From the NCBI RefSeq assembly GCF_914767665.1, contig NC_059501.1, positions 34,510,501 to 34,574,500 on the forward strand: a stretch of 64,000 bases of DNA, read 5' to 3'. The position numbers and the translations under genes are program-made. This document shows positions 1 through 10,055 of the stretch, one piece after another. The notes below the pieces were generated by a model. The model did not search any database. It was not told where the DNA came from and saw only the letters and a program-made list of their open reading frames with translations. Source of the stretch: Harmonia axyridis (Eukaryota > Arthropoda > Insecta > Coleoptera > Coccinellidae). Numbering within the stretch: position 1 is the first letter of the stretch; each line of letters begins with the position of its first letter.

Positions 1-617
1 TACATTACACAATAAGAGTGGTAAGAAATATATTTCACACAGTGACGATTGAATCTAGGATTGGGTAATTCTTATGTAAAATACTATTTTGTAATTCTCT
101 ACATTTAATTGAAATTTTTAACAAAAGGTAGGAACCTATTATCAAAATAAAAACAAAAAACGCTACATATTTGGTTTATGATCTAAATTACATGTTTCCC
201 CCAAAAAAAATAAGAACATTACGCACCTATATTTCATATCTGATCCCAATATATCTAAAACTGAAAGAGCTATGAAGTAAAACCTAAAAAAATCTTGAAA
301 CTTTAACGCTCTGTCTTATTCTGACCTGAAAAATTCGCCCCTGAAATCTTGATCCTGAATTTTGAATTACCCTGTATAATTAATATAATATAAAGATTAT
401 ATATGTCAGAGCTTTCCTTTTTGAAAAACAGAAAATTGTATTGGAGATATTGAAGGCTCCAACAAGTAATTGAAGCTGCTCCCTCTAGGAAAAATGATTT
501 CAATGATAATCATATGTATCGATCGACCTTTTTTTTGATGAAGCTGGGGGAATCCTCCTTTTAAAAAAAAATCATGATATTTTCTCGAAAAAATCACTTG
601 CCTGGAAGGTTCATCAA
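1..617. other. AT-rich noncoding flank with a repeat fragment
   Basis: I see no gene here. About 230-375 matches the right part of the repeat at 28515-28640. Both contain 'ctgaaagagctatgaag', 'aacgctctgt', 'cccctgaaatctt' and an end reading 'gaat(t/c)accctgta'. This is a fragment of a dispersed family whose termini read TACAGRGTG/CACCCTGTA. The short ORFs at 303-597 lie within or beside this repeat and look like chance. Confidence 0.6.
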
Positions 618-3600
618 CATATTTATTTATTTATTTATTACAAACGGCAGAGCCAATTTTTCAAGATATACAGCATTATATAATTCTTAAAATATAATAC
701 AATCAACAAAAAAAAAATGTTTAACCCTAGAAAAAAAAAAAAAAAACATCAAAGAAAAAAAAATGAAAAGAGCAGTTAACAAATTCAAATATTCTCAAAA
801 TATCTTTTGAGACTGAAAATAGATATCTGAAATGGATCAATTTCAGATGCATTTGCCCCCTTTATCGCTCTTTCAATAGGATTGTTCATGGCATAGTTAG
901 TGGGGTTATATTCGACATAAAAGATATCTCTATATCTAAGAAATACACTTTTTGTATTCAGTTTTACCTTAGACAGTAAGTATTCACAATCAATATAATT
1001 ATTAAGTAATTTATAAATAAACATAATATCAAAATTATTTCTCCTTATATATAGTTGTTTCATTGATAGAGTCTCGAGTAAAAGGTCATAATTTATTGAG
1101 ATCTTGGGAATATTCATTTTGTAAGCGACCCATCTTAAAAATTTACGTTGTACGCGTTCAATGTTATTTTTGTGCACTTCATAATAGGGTGACCAGACCA
1201 CAGATGAGTATTCCAGTATACTTCGGACGTTTGTGTAATAAACAATTTTTATGGCAGAGATATTATTAAAATCTTTGAGTGTTCTTTTAATGAACCCTAG
1301 CATCCTCATAGCTTTCTGAGTTATAATGAAAATATGCTGGATAAAATTCAGTTTATGATCGAGGTGAATTCCTAGATCTTTAACAATTAGGCTTGAGCTC
1401 AGTTTGACATTATTTAGCATATAATCATACTGGATAGGTGACTTAATTCTGTAAAATCTCATTACACTACATTTACCGATATTGAAATTCATTTCGTTGT
1501 CCGAACACCACCTTTCAACATTGTTAAGATCTTCTTGTAATGAAAGACAATCATGTATACTTCTAATGACCCTGAACAATTTGAGATCGTCGGCGAACAA
1601 TAGAAATAGACTTCCTCTTATATATTTTCCTATATCATTTATGAAACAAAGGAATAGAAGCGTAGAAAGGGGTGAACCTTGACCAACCCCAGAAAGAACT
1701 AAAAACTGCTCAGAGAATATATCATCTCCAAGCTTAACCCTTAAGGTACCATCGCATAGACGATCAGACATCCAGTCCGATAACGGAGGGCCGACACCGA
1801 TTCCTTTAAGTTTTTCAATAAGCAGCCAATGTGGAACCGTGTCAAAAGCTTTTTGAAAATCAGCATAGATGCTATCTACTTGAAATTTATTTGCCATAGC
1901 TTTCGAAATTATATCTATATATGAAACAAGATTAGTTGTTACCGATCTTTTGCTGATGAATCCGTGTTGTTCTAATAAAAAAATACGTGAAAAGCAGGGT
2001 GAAATCTTGATGTTTATGAGCTTATCGAAAATTTTAGGAATATGGGAATATTTCAATACTGGTCTATAATTTTTCACATCTTTTTCATCTCCAGACTTAT
2101 GTATAGGAATGACAAAGTTTTCTTTCCAGATCTTTGGATAACTTCCGCATTTAACCGAGCTATTAAATATAAGGCATAAAGGCTCAGCCAAAATATCACC
2201 GCAGCGCTTCAAAAATATCGCTCCAATATTATCGGCACCTGAATCATTGGTGTCTTTCAAAGTCAACAATTCTTTAAGTATTTCATCTGGTGTAAAATGT
2301 ACATTTCCTATATCGACTAGATGGTCCTGCGGTATATTCAAGTGTTTTGGATTGCTTGTTTTATAAACTTTTGAAAAATAAGATCCAAAAAATTCGGCTA
2401 TTTCTTGCGGATTATCTGAAATTTCATCTTCGAAACACATAGTTGAGGGAAGCCTTTTATTCAACTTGGAATCATTTACAAATTTCCAAAAATACTTTGG
2501 GTTCATTTCTATAGAATTTTCGACAGAACTTATATATTCACGATAGCAGTTTACAGACTCAATTCTACATTGTTGTCTCAATTCAGCAAACTTTGTATAG
2601 TCTTCTAAGCAATTCGATATCTTAAATGATCTATGTGCCGCTTTTTTAGAATAGATCAGACCCTTCAGACGAGGTGAAAACCAATTTGGGAATTTATATT
2701 TTCTTGATATTCTTTTGGGAACATGTAATTTGACTGCTGAATTAACAATATGGTAAAAATTTAATATGGACTTCTGAACATCTTTCTCAAAAATAATTTC
2801 GTTCCAGTTTATTGCCGAAAAGTAATCGAGTAACCCATTATAATTGGCATTTTTGAAATCGAGAAATGTATAATTTTGTTCTTCTCTCCTCGAACATCCG
2901 GAATCAATGTGAAAACATAATGCCGGGTGATGTTCGTCACAATGAAGCAAGATATCAGCCGCTAAAGAAACCGTCGTGTTATCGAATGATGAAAATATTA
3001 AGTCTAGTACGACATCGTTCTTGTTTGAAATTTCATTTAATTGAACCATATTTAACAACGCTATTGATTGTGCGATTACCGTTTGAGTTTTTGTTATTTT
3101 TACCAAGTTTTTATTAGGTTCGGATTTCCAACAGATACCCGGAAGATTAAAATCTCCACAGCATACCAGATTTGCGTCAGAATATCGATCAGATATATCT
3201 TCCAAGTCCTCACAATATTTTTCATAACAAGAAACGTCGCTATTTGGAGGAAAGTATACATTAGATAATAAAATATCTCCATCCTCAGTATGTATTAAAA
3301 CAAATATAACTTCTATATCATCATGTGAGCTTGATATGATTCTTGAAGAAATTGATTTCTTTATGGCTATCATGACACCGCCTCCTCTTGATTTACAGCT
3401 AGTTATGGCATCTCTATCTTTGCGGTAGATATCGAAATTATTAATACCTAATTCTGAATTTGAGATGTCTGTAGACAACCAAGTTTCAGTTAAAAATATT
3501 ATATCGTAATCTGAACTTATTATTGATGGAGCAAGATTAGTTATTTTAGTACGTAAACCTCTGACATTTTGGTAATAGCAATATAAGCAATTATTCTGAC

Positions 3601-3670
3601 TTAAGTTTAAACTAGAACTACAACGGAAAACATTCACCTCATAACAGCTTCTTTGGTACAAAGCTTCATT
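618..3670 (-). mobile_element. Non-LTR retrotransposon (CR1/Jockey group), 3' end intact
   Basis: The element reads on the minus strand. Its 3' end is a short AAAT microsatellite tail, seen on the plus strand as 'atttatttatttatt' near 620-640, preceded by 'ggctctgccgtttgtaat' when read on the minus strand. This tail type is common in insect CR1/Jockey-group elements. The 5' boundary is unclear. A TAG lies in frame just upstream of the ORF (about 3674), I see no ORF1 (gag-like) upstream, and I could not find a target-site duplication. The copy is therefore probably 5' truncated. The plus-strand poly-A runs near 706-765 fall inside the element's 3' UTR and are not its tail. Confidence 0.85.
785..3661 (-). 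CDS. Non-LTR retrotransposon ORF2: endonuclease and reverse transcriptase
   Basis: About 958 codons are open without a stop. The N-terminal third is an APE-like endonuclease/exonuclease/phosphatase domain: 'QNVRGLRTK' (about residues 31-39), 'TETWL', 'GGGVMIAI', 'CGDFNLPG' and a 'DEHHPALC' segment where most relatives have SDH. The middle is a reverse transcriptase: 'YADFQKAFDTVPH', 'SGVGQGSPLSTLLF' (usually SGVPQGS) and the catalytic 'FADD' (about residue 687, near 1590-1600). The C-terminal part resembles the conserved tail of CR1/Jockey proteins, for example 'LEYSSVVWSP'. The open frame begins at a TTG just after an in-frame stop, and the first in-frame ATG lies well inside the endonuclease. 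The true start is therefore lost, or translation starts some other way. The product would nick target DNA and prime reverse transcription there. The intact frame suggests a fairly recent insertion. Confidence 0.93.
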   Translation of the reverse strand: MYQRSCYEVNVFRCSSSLNLSQNNCLYCYYQNVRGLRTKITNLAPSIISSDYDIIFLTETWLSTDISNSELGINNFDIYRKDRDAITSCKSRGGGVMIAIKKSISSRIISSSHDDIEVIFVLIHTEDGDILLSNVYFPPNSDVSCYEKYCEDLEDISDRYSDANLVCCGDFNLPGICWKSEPNKNLVKITKTQTVIAQSIALLNMVQLNEISNKNDVVLDLIFSSFDNTTVSLAADILLHCDEHHPALCFHIDSGCSRREEQNYTFLDFKNANYNGLLDYFSAINWNEIIFEKDVQKSILNFYHIVNSAVKLHVPKRISRKYKFPNWFSPRLKGLIYSKKAAHRSFKISNCLEDYTKFAELRQQCRIESVNCYREYISSVENSIEMNPKYFWKFVNDSKLNKRLPSTMCFEDEISDNPQEIAEFFGSYFSKVYKTSNPKHLNIPQDHLVDIGNVHFTPDEILKELLTLKDTNDSGADNIGAIFLKRCGDILAEPLCLIFNSSVKCGSYPKIWKENFVIPIHKSGDEKDVKNYRPVLKYSHIPKIFDKLINIKISPCFSRIFLLEQHGFISKRSVTTNLVSYIDIISKAMANKFQVDSIYADFQKAFDTVPHWLLIEKLKGIGVGPPLSDWMSDRLCDGTLRVKLGDDIFSEQFLVLSGVGQGSPLSTLLFLCFINDIGKYIRGSLFLLFADDLKLFRVIRSIHDCLSLQEDLNNVERWCSDNEMNFNIGKCSVMRFYRIKSPIQYDYMLNNVKLSSSLIVKDLGIHLDHKLNFIQHIFIITQKAMRMLGFIKRTLKDFNNISAIKIVYYTNVRSILEYSSVVWSPYYEVHKNNIERVQRKFLRWVAYKMNIPKISINYDLLLETLSMKQLYIRRNNFDIMFIYKLLNNYIDCEYLLSKVKLNTKSVFLRYRDIFYVEYNPTNYAMNNPIERAIKGANASEIDPFQISIFSLKRYFENI

Positions 3671-4699
3671 GTCAGATTGGATTCTTCTTAGCTAGATGTT
3701 CTGAAATGGTCATTCTCAAAATAAGAAATCTTATACTTCAATTCCAATTAATATTACTATGACATTTCGAAGATGAATAATACTTGGAAAAACTGGGAAT
3801 TACAAAAATTCTGGTTCAACAAAAGACATTTAGATTATTCCCAAAGTAATCAACGAATCATATTACATTGGTCTCACCTATAAATTATTTGCACACGTTC
3901 TTCTAACATGCAGTTATCCCCTATTATAATAGGTCCTGCAACAGCCAGAATTTGTACATACGGATGAACAACACAGTTATTTCCGAAAGTTATATCACCC
4001 ATTAACATTGTATCAGCGCATATACAGCTGCCAGGAAATATTTTAACGCTAAAAAAAATTGAATTGAACCCTTAATTTCAAACTTATCAAAAATATTCTT
4101 ACCGACTTTTATTCATTTCTGAATGATACCTATTAGAGATTCTAAATTGTATAGGTACCACAATTCAAGATCGAATTCATACAAGCCAATGCATACACAT
4201 GTGTTATGTTCATATCTAAGGTATTGATTATGTATGTTGAAAAGTAAAAAGTGTATCTATCAGATGTTTTCTGTATATTTGATTGAATTTATGGGACGGT
4301 GGCTCAAGTTTTTCGCTTGAGATCTAAAGACTAGATGCCAATCCATTGATCGGGAAAGTTATTTTCTGATTAGGAACTTTGCAACTATTGTCCATTATGG
4401 CGGAGATGATAATTAAATTATATTTCTTTTACAACAAATAAACCGGTTAATTAGTTAACAAAATCATATTGAATATTTGAATTCAGTCTGCAAATTTTAA
4501 GCCCCAAGTTATATTTTCAAACTTATCGCGATAATAGCTGGACGAACAGACACCTCTTAAGTCTTAAATTTGATAATGAATTCTATTCACCTATTACCTA
4601 TTACTACCTACATCTAGTAATTTGAAACGAAACATTCAAATCATGATATTGAAGTTTTTGACTCCATATATTGCTTTCATTTGAAATAATTCAAATTAT
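3671..4699. other. Noncoding, nothing recognised
   Basis: This is AT-rich sequence with stops in all frames. Around 3880-4030 the phrases are less AT-rich, but I found no ORF longer than 60 codons and no hairpin that I recognise. It may include the lost 5' part of the retrotransposon, but nothing in the sequence shows this. Confidence 0.5.
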
Positions 4700-6005
4700 A
4701 GAAAGGCACTACAGGGATATCGAAAACCGTTAGAAATACATGGCATATCTACTTATCTATATATGATACATGGTGGATTGAATTACAAAAAAGTTGCGTT
4801 CCCGAGATGGCGAGATATCACTAAAAAACTAAAAATCGAGATTTTCTTTTTTTCTTTTATACCTAACTCATTTTTTTCTGAAGATTACTTCACGAAATTC
4901 GTTCTGTAGCCATTATCCAATTCTAATGGTATCTTCAGATTTTTTTCTATTTTCCATTGTTTCAGAGACTCGATAGTCATTTTTTTTTATTATAGACGCT
5001 ATATTGATTCTCCTCACTCCTTATGAGTGTTCAACTTACTTTTAAGAGTTGAGGTCTTCGAATTTTTGGTATTTTGAATGTATTGTACATAAATGAAGAA
5101 ACTAGAAGATGTGAATGGAATTTTGTGTTTGGAGAAGATTCATCACATCATTGAAAAACTATATTCTGGAAATTATTTCTTTCCATATATGTAGAACTAT
5201 TTTCGAGATATAATTGACTATTCCCAATCATATCAACGTGACAAGCTCTCGGGATAAAACTATACTGAATATCGATGCAGTGTGAAAATATTCGGGTATT
5301 TGCAAGTGTGCTTTGAGTGAATATTTTTGTTATGTTTTAACCATCAAGAACATTCGGGATGATTTTCAAAAAGATTTTATTTATTTAAAAAGAGTTAGTT
5401 CTGCCCTACAATTAAAATTGAGTGAAATTTACCTCATGTGCTTTGGCAAGCACTCGCGGGATATAACTATTGAAAATTGCATTTTTTTAAATGTTTTTTC
5501 AACACCCTGTATCTTTTTAACCAAGGTGAAACGGAAAAAATGGCAAAGCTGTTGTTGCTTTTGACCTCAGGAATCTTCGGTTGAAATATATGAACAAGTC
5601 AAAGACTCACACTGTATATGTATATAGAAAAAAGAATTTCTATAAGACTATACAGGGTTAGAACTATTTAGAGGGACACTGCAGGATTATCGAAAACTAT
5701 TAAAAATACAAGGTAGCTCTAATTACAAAAAAATTGCATTATTCATAGGGATGAGTGCGTTGGTGTGAATAGATACGAAATATCTCCAATGGTTACCGAG
5801 ATATCTCGAAAAAACTAAAAATCGAGATTTCATTCGTTTTTGGAGTTAACTCTACGAAATTCGGTTTGTAGCCATTATCAATTATAGAGATTCTAATGGT
5901 GTCGTCAGATTTTTCTGCTTTCCATTGTTTCAGAGCCGCGATGTCAATTTTTTTCTCATTGGTTCCCCTTATGGGGTGATAGAGAAAAAATGACGAATTC
6001 AACAA
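4700..6005. repeat. Two direct copies of a ~320-bp dispersed repeat
   Basis: About 4705-5025 and 5660-6000 are diverged direct copies. Shared blocks in the same order are 'cactacagggatatcgaaaa' (the second copy reads cactgcaggattatcgaaaa), 'aaaactaaaaatcgagattt', 'acgaaattcg', 'tgtagccattat', 'attctaatggt' and 'tttccattgtttcagag'. Neither copy has a convincing ORF. The short frames at 5313-5564 and 5793-6005 lie between or inside the copies and look like noise. Confidence 0.75.
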
Positions 6006-6369
6006 TGTATCACACTCTACAAAAATATCGAGTCTAGTTACCCAAATTTGAACTTGTTACTTTGTTTAGTTTTTCATGTGATAACATCACTTTAGTTTTG
6101 AAAAAACTTAAATCCTGTTTTATAAATAAGGTCCTATCAATTACGAATTACATAATCATGCTGATACCAACACGCTACATATCGTACAACTGGCAATGTC
6201 TGTAGAAATTGTTCTACATAATTTAAAAAACTCAAGTGATGGTTTCACATAACAACTTTCAACAAAGTTATTTGACAATGCTGGTTCCAGCATACTACTT
6301 AAACAAAAATATAAAAAGGAAGTTCAAATTTGCGTAGCTAAACTCGATATTTTTGGAGTGTGATACATT
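6004..6369. repeat. Foldback (inverted-repeat) element, ~366 bp
   Basis: The left end 'aatgtatcacactc' at 6004 is mirrored by 'gagtgtgatacatt' ending at 6369. The inner parts continue to pair: 'aaaatatcgagtctagtta' and 'caaatttgaactt' on the left against diverged complements on the right. Arms are roughly 150 bp, diverged internally. The size and lack of coding capacity fit a MITE-like element. It lies directly beside the second repeat copy that ends near 6000. Confidence 0.7.
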
Positions 6370-6869
6370 CATAATTATTTTATTTTATAAAGTAAGTTGA
6401 ACACTCATTAGTGAATATTTGACCATTTCGACAAATAAAAGCATTCCTCATATTTCTTAAGAAATTTCTTGAGAAATGGAAAATAATCAGTGGAATTCAA
6501 AAGATTCGGTACTTTGGTTAAATGCAACTCTGTTGAAAAAACACAGAACCGATTTCCAAGCTTAAAGTGGTTCATTTAATGGTTAGAATAACTTCGATTT
6601 GTAATCAAATATAATGCATTTTGTTCGGGAGTACTTACTTGAGGCCGGCTGAAGAATTATTCTCGCAGTTATATTTCATTCGATTTCCTTATTTCACTTT
6701 ACCTCAACCATAACCAATGGTTAAGGAAAATTTGAAGAAAATAATCGCAAATGCGATATTTTTTCAATGAAATACAGAGTATATCGGTTGAAAGTAATTC
6801 CAACATTTTTTTACAAATTTTCCCTTTTTATCTATATTCTCTACATTCAAATATTGAGTATTTATTCTT

Positions 6870-7290
6870 CTTGAATATTGACAATGATGGTGTTATCATC
6901 TTGAAATTTTGCAAGGAGCTTTGAACTGTTATTTCATTATAAATACCCAAAATCTCAACTCAATGGATTTAGTGGTCACGGAAATATTGAGAATTTTCAA
7001 AAAAATTTTCTGAGGTTCTGATGGTCATGCGATCAACATGAAATTGTGCACGAGCCCTGAATTGTCATTCTACATGCAAATGCAAATTTTCATCTCGTTC
7101 GAATTTGTTGTCTTTAAGTTAGCAGTAAAGAACATTACTAACGGGCATATTTACGGAACACCCTATCAGATTTTGCCCATAACCAAGGCATTTGAGATCC
7201 GATTCTACCCTGAAAATTTCGAGGCTCTAGGTCGAAATTTATGGTATATACGGCCGAACGGACAGAATCAAATTTGAGGATGGATTATTC
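6870..7290. repeat. Dispersed repeat related to the interior of 12340-12710
   Basis: Blocks shared in order with 12340-12710 include 'aatacccaaa', 'gaaatattgag', 'caaattttcatctc', 'cacggaa'/'tacggaacacc', 'tctgattttcc'-like text, 'cctgaaa(a/g)ttt' and a 'cgg(c/a)(c/t)gaacggacagaatc' segment matching 'cggacggatagaacc'. The two copies are diverged and non-coding. The short ORF at 7038-7277 spans this repeat and is not supported as a gene. Confidence 0.55.
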
Positions 7291-7827
7291 ATCAACGAGT
7301 CGAATCACTCGAACCTTATCGTGGGAGTCCATTCCCGAATCAAAAGTCGAAAATTATGGATATTGTAACGAAATGATAGAACAAGAGAAGTGATTTCAGC
7401 ACACACCACGAACACCTTCAAGAAAATCAGACTGGGACTTGTAGATTCAGTTTTTATTTTCATTTTTATTGTGTTTCTTTCTTAATTCGAACCCTATAGG
7501 ATTAGTCCTCTGCTCTTTCTTTTGTATAATAATAATCTATTCGGATAGAAGCATTTAAAAATACTGCCCTCTCTGTAACCAAGTAAATTCTAAGACCAGC
7601 AAGTAAATGTTGATGAACTCATTGACTATGAACATCATCTTGTGAATAACAGTGTCTTCTTTGCATGCAGATGCATTACTTAAATATTTGGGCTATCTTC
7701 ATGAGTGATTTGATTTCAAGAAGCATAATTGTCGACGTGTTATTCAAATTACATAGTCGACTGTCCGCACATTTCAGACAATTAACCCTAGAAAATGTTC
7801 TAGTTCTTCATTTGTAATAAGCATGTA

Positions 7828-8759
7828 CCGGGTTTTTCACCATAATTTGGCCCCCCTTTAACTTTGTTACTATAAGAGGTACAGAAAAATGTTTCCTACA
7901 AAAGTTTCACGAAATCGACTAGTGTTTTTCAAAATGATTCCACAAAATGAAATATATACAGAGTGGGCAACATATTGATTGCAACTTCATTTTTTCAAAT
8001 AGAACACCCTGTATATTTTTTATATTTGTCTAGCTCTTTTTCCCCTGATTTCGAATATATAACATATGTTTGGTCTATATCTCTTATTCTGGGTACCACA
8101 GAGTTTCAAATTTTTAAAATCACCTGGCATGCTCAGTAATCAGTTTTCGAGTTGTAGGCTGCGAGAATTCAAATTGCCCTTTTTTGAGTTTTCTCGTTGG
8201 TAACGATATGACATACGTTGTTCACTATAAATTGAAATCGGATGATTTGGATGCAACTCCATATATTCTCTCCTTGTAGTTTTCTTATTTTTATTGTTCT
8301 TCACATAAATATTTCAAATTTTTCGCTTCTGTGTAGTTTATATTCGATGAAAATGAATATGACAAACATATGTCAGATATCGTTGCCAAGGAGATAACTC
8401 AAAAAAAGGCATTTTGAATTATCGCAGCCTTCCAATTGAAAACTGTTTACTTAGCTTGCCAGGTGGCTCTCAAAATTTGAAACTCTGTGGTACTCAGAAT
8501 AAGAGAGATAGGCCAAACATATGTTATATAATCAAAATAAAAAAAAAAAGAGCTAGTCAAATATAGAAAAATATATAGGTTGTGCCGTTTGAAAAAATGA
8601 AGTTGCATCAATATGTTGCCCACTCTGTATATATTTCATTTTGTAAAATCATTTTGAAAAACACTAGTCGATTTCGTGAAACTTTTGTAGAAAACATTTT
8701 TTTGTACATCTCTCACTAACAAAGTTAAAGGGTGGGTCAAATTATTGTGGAAAACCCGG
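7828..8759. mobile_element. TA-flanked long inverted-repeat (foldback) element, 932 bp
   Basis: The ends 'TA ccgggtttttcaccataatt' and 'aattattgtggaaaacccgg TA' are inverted and flanked by TA dinucleotides. The left arm (7828 to about 8235) pairs with the right arm (about 8345-8759) over roughly 400 bp at high but imperfect identity. The complementary blocks include 'cgaaatcgactagtgttttt' and 'gagtgggcaacatattgat'. The unpaired centre of about 110 bp carries no ORF. The TA target duplication fits a non-autonomous member of the Tc1/mariner superfamily (inferred). No transposase is encoded. Confidence 0.85.
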
Positions 8760-9084
8760 TACAATATATGCATATTAGCTTTAATGTGAAAAATGGAACA
8801 CTAAATTATGATAACTTCATCATTCACCTAGATAGTAGAGGGTAGTGTTAAGTTGAAGTTCTACGTCTTAAACGTTGTACGTCTTAAACGCATTTCGTCT
8901 GATCCGTTTTTTAATTTTTTGACAAGCGTGAAACAAGCATATAAGCCCTGCTTATGCACTATTCAACAAGGTCTTTGCAAATAAGTATAGGTAGATCGAT
9001 ATTAAATATTAGGAATAACTGTAAATAAACATTATATCAATGAAATCTGAAGAATGGAACCATGCCGTTATCGTTGTAAATTAA

Positions 9085-9160
9085 TTCGTCCATAAAGAGA
9101 GCAACTCCATGACAGTGTAAAATATATACTGTCGACGGATAGCTCTCTTTATTTTCGAAT
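9085..9160 (-). ncRNA. mir-281: miR-281 microRNA precursor
   Basis: Read on the minus strand, this folds into a hairpin. The 5' arm (9128-9149) begins AAGAGAGCTATCCGTCGACA and ends in GT, matching the insect miR-281-5p sequence that I remember. The 3' arm (about 9093-9116) reads ACTGTCATGGAGTTGCTCTC and then TTTA, which matches miR-281-3p. The loop is about 12 nt (TATATTTTACAC-like) and the stem extends into 'ATTCG'/'CGAAT'. miR-281 is a conserved arthropod microRNA, and both arms are reported as abundant in insects. No host transcript is visible, so it is probably expressed from its own transcription unit. The minus strand is assigned because only that strand gives the mature sequences. Confidence 0.93.
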
Positions 9161-10047
9161 CATCTATCGGACCAATTTCTGCTTGTATCAAGGTGTCCCT
9201 GAAAAATAAAGCGAATTAATAAATACAACAGTCAAAAATGGTGAAAAAGCAAAAAGAAGTAATGGATTTTCAATTCAAATACAAATAAAATATGATAAAA
9301 TTCCATCTATCGAATAATATAATGCTCAGTTAATTTCTATATTTTCGGTAGATCCAGAAAAAAAAATGATGCCAGCTACTTTCATTTACAAAAAAAAATT
9401 TAATGTCAATTTGTTATGTATTTCATTCAATAATTCTGTTACTAATATTGCACCTACTGAATTATCTACATAGAACGTTGGATACTCAACGCGATATGGT
9501 CAAAAAGTTGTAATAAGACTTAGCAGCACTCAGCTCCTCTTACATCAATTTGTTACATTTATGAAATTAACGCTACAGTCAGAACAATTTATTATTAACT
9601 ATACTATATTTGATTGCTTTTCGATTCTAATTATAATCAAAATTTGAATTGTCAGAAAAGAGTTTGTCGTGAAAAATTTGATCATGAATATAACTGAAGA
9701 CTTTCCCTTAAAGCAAACTAAAATTGCACTAGGATATTCCATACCAAAAAATAATTCTCTATGAATAATTCTCTCAATCTTCAGACTCACACTCTACAAA
9801 ATAAAATATTTTCGACGTGTTTTCCAATTTGATTTTCTTCTTTTCCAAATTGGACGATTGAAGCTATACCAATTATCATTGAATAAATTAATATTGATCA
9901 TAAGTTTCAAATTGTTCATAAACGGATTTTATCAGGCTATTTTATTGAATGGTCGTTCCTTAATCATTTCGTCCATAATTAATTTGCGAATTTTGATGAA
10001 CCGGTAATGGAGTCAAATGATAATCTAACACTAACCAAATTTAATTC
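9161..10047. other. Noncoding, AT-rich
   Basis: I see no gene. The 63-codon frame at 9599-9790 has no recognisable domain and looks like chance. The region could contain part of the primary miR-281 transcript, whose ends cannot be told from sequence. Confidence 0.5.
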
Positions 10048-10055
10048 AGTCAGTG

